DNA of 5,060 nt from S144-45 sp015494035 (GTDB lineage: Bacteria; Pseudomonadota; Gammaproteobacteria; Xanthomonadales; Marinicellaceae): assembly GCA_027057345.1 (NCBI GenBank), contig JALUIX010000027.1, positions 1 through 5,060 of the forward strand, given 5' to 3'. Shown one piece after another: positions 1 to 5,060 of this stretch. The notes beneath the pieces are model-generated. The model was not told the DNA's origin and did not search any database. It worked only from the letters and a program-made list of their open reading frames with translations. Position 1 is the first letter of the stretch. Every line of letters starts with the position of its first letter. The translations under genes were made by a program, and so were the position numbers.

Positions 1-237
1 AAACAGGGCCATGATTGCAAGGAACAACACTGGAAAAACCATAACAGTCACGGCGCTTTGTAAAGCCGGTGGCGCATTGACGGGGTGGCCGTTAAATTCC
101 CACTGCATGCCTCTCCCGGTCAGACTGAAGAACAGCCATAAAACCAGAAGCACAGCAACGAACCCGGCCAACCAGGCCAGGGTTTTGGCCACGGCTTTTC
201 GGCGCGGTAGCAAAGAAGATGTGTCGGGTTTATTCAT
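1..237 (-). CDS. Small membrane protein of unknown function (3' end cut off by the window)
   Basis: An open frame of 79 codons runs from the ATG at 237 to the window edge without a stop. I do not recognise the family. The N-terminus (MNKPDTSSLLPRRKAVAK) is polar and basic, followed by a strongly hydrophobic stretch at about residues 19-39 (LAWLAGFVAVLLVLWLFFSL). A short polar loop (41-60, GRGMQWEFNGHPVNAPPALQ) comes next, then a second hydrophobic stretch from about 62 to the edge (AVTVMVFPVLFLAIMALF). The basic N-terminus predicts a cytoplasmic start with the loop outside, by the positive-inside rule. The start is supported by GGAGG six bases upstream (244-248). This frame, not the plus-strand frame across the same stretch, is favoured because it has a real ribosome binding site, membrane-protein composition and the strand of its neighbours. 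It is the last gene of the minus-strand cluster and was probably overlapped by the WS/DGAT gene before the 256-423 insertion. Confidence 0.8.
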   Translation of the reverse strand, partial: MNKPDTSSLLPRRKAVAKTLAWLAGFVAVLLVLWLFFSLTGRGMQWEFNGHPVNAPPALQSAVTVMVFPVLFLAIMALF

Positions 238-243
238 GCAAAG

Positions 244-248
244 CCTCC
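244..248 (-). promoter_or_regulatory. Shine-Dalgarno GGAGG for the 1-237 membrane-protein gene
   Basis: On the minus strand GGAGG ends six bases before the ATG at 237, near-ideal spacing. It is the strongest ribosome binding site in the window and decides this start. In the reconstructed pre-insertion sequence it would lie inside the last codons of WS/DGAT, as is common for overlapping genes. Confidence 0.8.
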
Positions 249-255
249 AGGTTTC

Positions 256-277
256 CTAGGGAAGCGCTGGTTGAATC
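256..277 (+). repeat. Left terminal inverted repeat of the MITE-like element
   Basis: This 22-base arm starts CTAGGGAAGCGCTG and ends TTGAATC. It pairs with 402-423 with only two mismatches, at 266 and 270, and both are G in place of A when the arms are read in the same sense. The first four bases (CTAG) are the putative target duplication, so the transposon end proper probably begins GGGAAGC. The arm stops 7 bases short of the GGAGG ribosome binding site of the downstream gene. Confidence 0.85.
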
Positions 278-332
278 GTGACACGACATCTTGTGGCGTA
301 AAATCGTCCATTTCTGCGTTGCAAACCTTCAC

Positions 333-346
333 AATAGCTGGCTATT
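333..346. repeat. Central palindrome of the element (apical stem-loop)
   Basis: AATAGC at 333-338 and GCTATT at 341-346 form a perfect 6-base stem around a two-base centre (TG, 339-340). In RNA the loop would open to four or more bases. This is the tip of the long hairpin that the whole 256-423 element could form in the operon transcript. Confidence 0.75.
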
Positions 347-401
347 GCGTGCGGTTTGCGTCTTGAACTGAACAATTTTTCAATACAATCTGTTCGCGCC
401 A

Positions 402-423
402 GATTCAATCAGTGCTTCCCTAG
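402..423 (-). repeat. Right terminal inverted repeat, overlapping the WS/DGAT stop codon
   Basis: Read on the minus strand this arm starts CTAGGGAAGCACTG and ends TTGAATC, the mirror of 256-277 with 20 of 22 identical. Its first 15 bases are the codons CTA GGG AAG CAC TGA of the acyltransferase, so the repeat itself encodes the current C-terminus and stop. Confidence 0.85.
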
Positions 424-1884
424 CAGGTTATCTTCCAACCATTCTAAGTGGGTTTCGTCAATCTCGCCTTCCCAGGGCTGCATCAGAATGGCCAGTTCCA
501 GTGCCTCGAATTCCTTGGGGAAATAGTTAATCACCTCTTGCGGCTTGGGGATCAGGTTTTTATCAGCAATCAGGCCGAATTCGACCTTGTTGTTGTAGGA
601 CAGGATGCTCAGGCCGACGCCGATGCTGCCATTTTGTGGCACCCAGAACATCACCTTGCGAATGCCGCAACCGGCCAGATAAAGCGGCACTTGCGGGCCA
701 GGCACATTGGTCAGCACGGCACTGGCCTTTTGAGAAAACTGTTCCAGCAACAGGTTCTGGATTTTTGCCGGCGCCATCCCCAACAGGCTGAGCAGTCCCA
801 GGGAAACCAATGCCTGCCGGGATGATTTCAGGCGGTTCATTTCTTCGTGCACCAGCTTCAGCCGACGCAGGGGATTGGCTTCGTCAATGGGTAATTCCAG
901 AAACACCAATCCAAAGTGATTCCCCAGTTCGCGGGCGTGGTGCAGCGGGCGCAGATTGACCGGCACGGTGGCGCGAATGCGGATACCGTCCGGGTCTTCG
1001 CCGTGCAGAATCAGGTAGTTGCGAATGGCCCCGGTGAGGCTGGAAATCAGTACGTCATTGACCGTGGCACCGGCGGCGCGGGCCAACGCCTTGACTTCAT
1101 CCAGGTCCAACGAGTGTGACCAGGCCACGCGCTTACGCACGCCCAGTGGTTGTTTCAGTAGGGTTTTGGGATCATCGGACAAGGTCAGAGCGTTAACCAG
1201 TTCTTCGGTGATTTCCACCGCTTCGTGCACGCCTTTTTCCAGCAGAGACGGGTCCTGAACCAGTTTCAGACCCAGTTCCGAGGCCTTGGCGATGAGTTTC
1301 AGGGACTGGTTGAACTGCTTTTGGGCCGGGTTGATGATCTGCTTCAGCACACCCAGCTTCTGGTGTTTTTCTTTCTCGTGCCGGTCAGGGTCAAGCGCCA
1401 GGCTTTTTTCGCGATTGGCACTGGTCATGGCCAGCAGCACCTGAATCAGGGCAATCCCGTCGGCATAACAATGATGAATTCTCGCCACCACCACCGGCCC
1501 GCGGTCGTAGTTTTCGATGATGTGAAACTGCCACAAGGGCTTGGTCTTGTCCAGCGGGCTGGAAGCCAGGTGACTGACCAGATCATGCAGCTCGGCGTAG
1601 TCGGCCTTGCCCGGCAAACCAATGCGGCGTACATGCGCCTTGATGTCGAAATAGGGATCGTCCTCCCAGAAGGCGCCAGCGGCTGTTTGCACGGCTTTTT
1701 GCCGAAAGCGGCGGAACTTGAGAAAGTTACGTTCCAGCACGTGCATAAACTGGTTGTAATCCGGCAACTGGTCAAGAAACAGCAGGCCGGTAATCATCAT
1801 CAGGTTGTGCGGGCTTTCCATTCGCAGCCAGGCCGTGTCCACCTTGCTCATGGGTTCTTTTTGGGGCGAAAGGAAATCCAGCAT
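409..1884 (-). CDS. Wax ester synthase/diacylglycerol O-acyltransferase (WS/DGAT family), 3' end rewritten by an inserted element
   Basis: Enzymes of this family transfer an acyl group from acyl-CoA to a fatty alcohol (wax ester) or diacylglycerol (triacylglycerol), making storage lipid at the inner face of the membrane. The protein has about 491 residues. It shows the opening SKVDTAWLRMES, the PLW motif (116-118), the catalytic HHCYADG (137-143, matching HHxxxDG), an ND motif in VNDVLISSL (275-283), GNHFG (321-325) and TNVPGPQVPLY (392-402). The usual N-terminal acyltransferase domain and C-terminal WES/DUF1298 domain are both present. Whether it favours alcohols or diacylglycerol cannot be read from sequence. 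The start is uncertain: TTG at 1902, ATG at 1884 (chosen) and ATG at 1851 are all in frame, and none has a good ribosome binding site. The gene begins about 34 bases after the rlmKL stop with no terminator between. The last four codons (LGKH) and the TGA lie inside the terminal repeat of the 256-423 element. Without the element the frame would end GNLEALHE. Confidence 0.93.
   Translation of the reverse strand: MLDFLSPQKEPMSKVDTAWLRMESPHNLMMITGLLFLDQLPDYNQFMHVLERNFLKFRRFRQKAVQTAAGAFWEDDPYFDIKAHVRRIGLPGKADYAELHDLVSHLASSPLDKTKPLWQFHIIENYDRGPVVVARIHHCYADGIALIQVLLAMTSANREKSLALDPDRHEKEKHQKLGVLKQIINPAQKQFNQSLKLIAKASELGLKLVQDPSLLEKGVHEAVEITEELVNALTLSDDPKTLLKQPLGVRKRVAWSHSLDLDEVKALARAAGATVNDVLISSLTGAIRNYLILHGEDPDGIRIRATVPVNLRPLHHARELGNHFGLVFLELPIDEANPLRRLKLVHEEMNRLKSSRQALVSLGLLSLLGMAPAKIQNLLLEQFSQKASAVLTNVPGPQVPLYLAGCGIRKVMFWVPQNGSIGVGLSILSYNNKVEFGLIADKNLIPKPQEVINYFPKEFEALELAILMQPWEGEIDETHLEWLEDNLLGKH
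420..423. repeat. Putative target-site duplication CTAG, right copy (left copy at 256-259)
   Basis: CTAG sits at both outer ends of the dyad (256-259 and 420-423). CTAG is itself palindromic, so it extends the inverted repeat and also reads as a direct repeat. The duplication could be 4 bp (CTAG) or 2 bp (TA); deletion gives the same product either way. Confidence 0.6.
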
Positions 1885-1918
1885 CAGTGCGGTGGCCTGC
1901 AAAAAATTGATTAATCGG

Positions 1919-4054
1919 CTATTTTGATATGGGCGTCAGGATATAGCAATAGTGAATTTTCCGGTTGCGAAAGTCCGGCGGAATGCTTTGTTCGGTCACG
2001 TCCTCAATCAGAAAATGTTCCGCAAGGCTTTCATCCAGCCGGAACTTGCGGTAATTGGTGGAAAACACGATACGTCCACCGGCATTCAGCAAGCGCCCGC
2101 AGCCCAGTAGCAGCCCTTTGTGATCGCGCTGCACGTCCCAGTCCCGCTCGCGCGAATGGGAGTTGGAATAGGTTGGCGGATCGACAAAAATCAGGTCATA
2201 GCGGTCAACACAATTAATGACATAGTCGAAGCTGTCCTGACGAATCAGGCGATGATTCGGCCCATACAGGCCGTTCAACTCGAAGTTTTCCCGCCCCCAG
2301 TTGAGGTAGGTTCGGGACGTATCGACGCTGTGCGTTTCACTGGCGCCACCGCGCGCCGCCGCCACGGAAACCGTGGCCGTGTAGCAAAACAGGTTGAGCA
2401 TTTTCTTGCCCGTGGCCCATTCATCCTGCATGCGCTGGCGCACCCAGCGGTGGTCGAGAAACAGCCCCGTGTCCAGATAGCGGTCCAGGTCCACCTTATA
2501 ACGGCAACGGTATTCGCGCACCACCAGTTGTGTGCTTTTGGCATCCTGCTTGCGGTACTGATCGGCCCCTTTCTGTTTCTGTCGGGTTTTGACATGAATG
2601 TGTGAACGCGGGACTTTGAAAGCGGCTTGAATGGCCAGCACACCCTCTTCCAACCGCCGCCTGGCCTTGGCTTCAGGAATGCTGGCTGGCGCCTTGTATT
2701 CGGCCAGGTGGAAATGGTCTTTGTAAACGTCAAGGGCGAAGGCGTATTCCGGCAAGTCGGCATCGTACAAACGATAGGCTTCTATGCCTTCCCGCTTGAG
2801 CCAGTTCTTGAGCTTGCGCTGATTCTTTAACAGCCGATTGGCCAGCATTTGTGCCGATTGCGGGATGGCAAAATCCATCCCATCGGCTTTTTTCAACACG
2901 CTGGTTTCGTTCAACACAAAACGCTGCAGGCGCACGGGCAACTCGCCGTTATACAGCTGCCAGGACTTGTCTTCACGCAGGCCCAGCAAAAAGCCGTGGG
3001 CTTTTTCGTAGGTCAGCACCAGCGCTTCATAACCTGCGGCTTTGTTGATCAACCACTGGCCCAATTGTTTCAGGCTCTCTTCAACGCCCTTTTTCAGCCG
3101 CACGCCATAAGGGGGATTAACCACCACCAGTCCCGGGGGTGGCGGTGGATTGAAGTGTTCCAATGGCTTGTTCTCACACTGAATGTGTTTTTCCGCGCCC
3201 AGATTGGCCATGTGTTTTTGTGCCTGGCGAATGGAATCCGGGTGCGTGTCGTTGCCGACAATCTGACCGGAGTATTTTTCCACGCCGATGGCTTTTCGTG
3301 CACGGGCTTCTTCCAGCTCCGTTTGCCAGCGTTTTTGATCGTGGCCACACCAGTAATCAAAACCGAAATGCGGGTTTAAAAGGCCCGGTGCCACGTCACA
3401 GGCCATCAGCCAGCCTTCGCTCAGGAAGGTGCCGGAGCCACACATGGGGTCCACCAGGTTCTGGTTGTCGGCAGCTTTTTCCGGCCAGTTGCCCCGGTAG
3501 AGAATGGCAGCGGCCAGGTTCTCTTTCAGTGGCGCAATAGTGGCCTTGTCGCGGTAGCCGCGCAGGTGCAGGCTGCGACCGGACAGGTCCAGCGAAAAAG
3601 TCAGTTTGTTGTGATGCAGCCGGGCGGAAAACAGCACATCCGGCTGTGTTTTATCCACATTGGGTCGGTATCCCCGGTTTTGGGTAAACCAGTCCACCAG
3701 GGCATCCTTGGCCAGTTGCGCGCCATATTGGCTATTTCGAATGGCCGCATTGGTGCCAGTGAAATTGATCCAGAGGCTTTTTGGATCACCACAAATGTGT
3801 CGGTTCCAGTCCACATTCAGCAGGTTGCGGTAAAGGTCATCGGCCTCGTGCAGGGGAAACTCGGCCACCGGCAGCAGAATGCGGTTGGCCAGGCGGGTCC
3901 AAAGGATAATTTTTTCCACCGCGGCGGCCTCGGCGGTAAAAGACACACCGGCCAGTTTTTCGCTGGCCTGCCCGGCACCCAATGCCAGCAGTTCATCCCG
4001 AAGCAGCAATTCGAGGCCTTTGGGACAAGTGGCAAACAGCGATAAAGCGGTCAT
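1919..4054 (-). CDS. rlmKL: Bifunctional 23S rRNA methyltransferase RlmK/RlmL (m7G2069 and m2G2445)
   Basis: This fused enzyme acts on 23S rRNA during assembly of the large ribosomal subunit. The N-terminal RlmL half makes m2G2445 and the C-terminal RlmK half makes m7G2069 (E. coli numbering). The protein has 711 residues from the ATG at 4054, against about 702 in E. coli, so both halves are complete. A ferredoxin-like/THUMP region covers about residues 1-155 (RNSQYGA near 106-112). RlmL then shows LDLSG..LHLRGYRD, the SAM-binding DPMCGSGTF (202-210) and catalytic NPPYG (313-317). The linker has YRLYDADLPEY (427-437), and RlmK shows YLDTGLFLDHR (526-536), a SAM-binding NLFCYTATV (554-562) and IFVDPPTYSNS (622-632). 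The ATG overlaps the purT stop as TGATG and has no clear Shine-Dalgarno, so translation is probably coupled to purT. A TTG one codon upstream (4057) is a less likely start. A run of five prolines (303-307) precedes the RlmL active-site motif. Confidence 0.97.
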   Translation of the reverse strand: MTALSLFATCPKGLELLLRDELLALGAGQASEKLAGVSFTAEAAAVEKIILWTRLANRILLPVAEFPLHEADDLYRNLLNVDWNRHICGDPKSLWINFTGTNAAIRNSQYGAQLAKDALVDWFTQNRGYRPNVDKTQPDVLFSARLHHNKLTFSLDLSGRSLHLRGYRDKATIAPLKENLAAAILYRGNWPEKAADNQNLVDPMCGSGTFLSEGWLMACDVAPGLLNPHFGFDYWCGHDQKRWQTELEEARARKAIGVEKYSGQIVGNDTHPDSIRQAQKHMANLGAEKHIQCENKPLEHFNPPPPPGLVVVNPPYGVRLKKGVEESLKQLGQWLINKAAGYEALVLTYEKAHGFLLGLREDKSWQLYNGELPVRLQRFVLNETSVLKKADGMDFAIPQSAQMLANRLLKNQRKLKNWLKREGIEAYRLYDADLPEYAFALDVYKDHFHLAEYKAPASIPEAKARRRLEEGVLAIQAAFKVPRSHIHVKTRQKQKGADQYRKQDAKSTQLVVREYRCRYKVDLDRYLDTGLFLDHRWVRQRMQDEWATGKKMLNLFCYTATVSVAAARGGASETHSVDTSRTYLNWGRENFELNGLYGPNHRLIRQDSFDYVINCVDRYDLIFVDPPTYSNSHSRERDWDVQRDHKGLLLGCGRLLNAGGRIVFSTNYRKFRLDESLAEHFLIEDVTEQSIPPDFRNRKIHYCYILTPISK

Positions 4055-4056
4055 CA
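4052..4056 (-). promoter_or_regulatory. TGATG stop-start overlap coupling purT to rlmKL
   Basis: The purT stop TGA (4056-4054) and rlmKL start ATG (4054-4052) share one base. No good Shine-Dalgarno precedes the ATG, so ribosomes ending purT probably re-initiate on rlmKL. This arrangement favours the ATG at 4054 over the TTG at 4057. Confidence 0.75.
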
Positions 4057-5060
4057 ATTCAACCGGATACGGATGGTTTCGGCCATATTGCGGGCCTTTT
4101 TGCGTGCCGCATTGGTGGAGTGGTCACGGGCCAGACACACACCCACCCGACGCCGGCCATTGACTTCCGGCTTGCCAAACAGGCGCAGGTCCGTTTCGGC
4201 GGGCTTCAACGCTTCGCGCAGGCCGGAAAACGTGGGGGTTTTTCCCTGCCCTTCGGCAATCAGTACGTGCGAAGCGGCCGGGCCATGCTGGACAATTTTT
4301 GGAATGGGAAGACCCAGAATGGCGCGCACGTGCAGGGCAAACTGCGACAGGTTTTGCGAAATCAATGTCACCAGGCCGGTGTCGTGTGGGCGTGGCGACA
4401 CTTCGGAGAACACCACATCATCGCCCTTCACAAACAGTTCCACACCGAAAGTTCCGTTGCCGCCCAGGGCCTCGGTGACCTTGCGGGCAATGTCGCGCGC
4501 CCGCGCCAGAGACACGTCCGTCAGTTGTTGCGGCTGCCATGATTCGCGGTAGTCGCCATCCACCTGGGTGTGGCCGATGGGTTCACAAAAAGACGTGCCG
4601 TCGGCGTGACACACCGTCAGCAAGGTGATTTCGAAATCGAATTTGACAAAGCCTTCAACAATTACCCGCCCAGCGCCGCTGCGGCCACCACTCTGAGCGT
4701 ATTGCCAGGCCTGGTCGATGTCATTTTCGTTTTGCAGAACGGACTGACCCTTGCCCGAAGAACTCATCACCGGCTTGACCAGGCAGGGAAAGCCCAGCTC
4801 CTTGACGGCCCGCTCAAAGGCGTCCCGGTCATCCACAAAGCGGTAGCGACTGGTGGGCAGGCCCAGTTCTTCGGCGGCCAGACGACGGATGCCTTCGCGA
4901 TCCATGGTCAAGCGCGCTGCCCGGGCCGAGGGCACCACGTGATGGCCTTCGTTTTCCAGCTTCACCAGTTCATCGGTGGCGATGGCCTCGATTTCAGGCA
5001 CGATCAGATCCGGTTTTTCCTGCTCCACCACTTTTCGCAAAGCCGCGGCATCCAGCATGT
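4054..5060 (-). CDS. purT: Formate-dependent phosphoribosylglycinamide formyltransferase PurT (5' end cut off by the window)
   Basis: PurT catalyses the ATP- and formate-dependent formylation of glycinamide ribonucleotide (GAR) to formyl-GAR, the folate-independent version of the third step of purine synthesis, in the cytoplasm. The visible 334 residues (from the Met at 5058) match E. coli PurT from about residue 61 to the end, so about 60 residues of the N-terminal pre-ATP-grasp domain lie beyond the edge. The Met at 5058 is internal and not the start. Visible signatures are PEIEAIAT (fragment residues 21-28), the ATP-grasp loop VMSSSGKGQ (97-105), FEITLLTV (142-149), DGDYRESWQPQ (167-177), GVELFV (205-210) and SEVSPRPHDTG (218-228). 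Glu207 and Glu219 fall where E. coli has the Mg ligands Glu267 and Glu279, so the enzyme looks active. The stop TGA (4056-4054) shares one base with the rlmKL ATG, which implies co-transcription. The related ATP-grasp enzyme PurK is excluded by the PurT-specific motifs. Confidence 0.97.
   Translation of the reverse strand, partial: MLDAAALRKVVEQEKPDLIVPEIEAIATDELVKLENEGHHVVPSARAARLTMDREGIRRLAAEELGLPTSRYRFVDDRDAFERAVKELGFPCLVKPVMSSSGKGQSVLQNENDIDQAWQYAQSGGRSGAGRVIVEGFVKFDFEITLLTVCHADGTSFCEPIGHTQVDGDYRESWQPQQLTDVSLARARDIARKVTEALGGNGTFGVELFVKGDDVVFSEVSPRPHDTGLVTLISQNLSQFALHVRAILGLPIPKIVQHGPAASHVLIAEGQGKTPTFSGLREALKPAETDLRLFGKPEVNGRRRVGVCLARDHSTNAARKKARNMAETIRIRLN

Larger units (their letters stand above)
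256..423. mobile_element. MITE-like palindromic element, 168 bp, no transposase
   Basis: The segment is one long imperfect inverted repeat with its centre at 339.5. The outer arms 256-277 and 402-423 match at 20 of 22 positions without gaps. The innermost arms AATAGC/GCTATT (333-338 and 341-346) share exactly the same centre. Between them the arms match less well: about 52 of 84 positions overall by hand without gaps, and better with a few one-base gaps (for example GCAAACC at 321-327 against GGTTTGC at 353-359). Both ends carry CTAG, which would be the target duplication (CTAG, or only its central TA). Known YTAR/CTAG target preferences point to mobilisation by an IS5-like transposase (4-bp duplication) or an IS630-like one (TA duplication), but this is inference. 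There is no convincing coding sequence inside. It lies between WS/DGAT and the small membrane-protein gene, and overlaps the end of WS/DGAT. An alternative is a non-mobile hairpin, but the frame restored on removal argues for insertion. Confidence 0.82.

Noticed and set aside
11..259. Plus-strand open frame of 82 codons at the left edge
   Set aside because: It lies antisense to the better supported minus-strand membrane-protein gene, ends inside the transposable element and has no recognisable domain.
300..381. Classical rho-independent terminator within the intergenic hairpin
   Set aside because: The stem is long and imperfect, not short and GC-rich. The only T run (376-380) lies within an arm and not directly after a stem, so a MITE hairpin explains it better.
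256..423. CRISPR array or tRNA/small RNA gene in the intergenic region
   Set aside because: There are no regularly spaced direct repeats and no tRNA cloverleaf or T-loop signature. The symmetry is inverted, not direct.
1900..1902. TTG at 1902 as the WS/DGAT start
   Set aside because: It lacks a ribosome binding site and adds residues not expected in the family. The ATG at 1884 was preferred, and the ATG at 1851, next to the conserved SKVDTAWLRM, remains possible.
1225..1914. Plus-strand open frame of 229 codons across the 5' half of WS/DGAT
   Set aside because: It is the antisense shadow of a well-conserved gene and has no recognisable family. Long antisense frames are common in GC-rich coding DNA.
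2849..3379. Plus-strand open frame of 176 codons inside rlmKL
   Set aside because: It is fully antisense to conserved methyltransferase sequence, with composition typical of a shadow frame.

Overview
The window looks like chromosomal DNA from a gammaproteobacterium of moderately high GC. PurT and the fused RlmK/RlmL protein closely resemble their E. coli counterparts as I remember them. A wax ester synthase/diacylglycerol acyltransferase (WS/DGAT) alongside them suggests a marine or oil-degrading lineage of the Marinobacter/Alcanivorax/Oceanospirillales kind. I cannot fix the genus from sequence alone.

All genes read on the minus strand, so transcription runs from high to low coordinates. 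First is purT (4054 to beyond 5060, missing its first ~60 codons), then rlmKL (1919-4054, start codon overlapping the purT stop as TGATG). A WS/DGAT-family acyltransferase follows (409-1884) after a gap of about 34 bases. Last is a gene for a small membrane protein that runs off the left edge (1-237). The tight spacing suggests one transcription unit joining purine synthesis, 23S rRNA methylation and storage-lipid synthesis. I see no convincing promoter or intrinsic terminator between the genes.

The most interesting part is the only sizeable gap, 238-408. It is almost filled by a 168-base near-palindrome (256-423) with 22-base terminal inverted repeats (20 of 22 match), bounded on both sides by CTAG and centred exactly at 339.5. 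It carries no transposase and looks like a miniature inverted-repeat transposable element (MITE). Its right end lies inside the WS/DGAT gene and supplies that gene's last four codons and stop. Removing the element and one CTAG in silico restores a reading frame that continues for eight more residues after the last shared leucine (GNLEALHE). It then stops at a TAA overlapping the ATG of the downstream membrane-protein gene. This suggests that the element landed in the 3' end of the acyltransferase gene, re-wrote its C-terminus and broke a translationally coupled gene pair.
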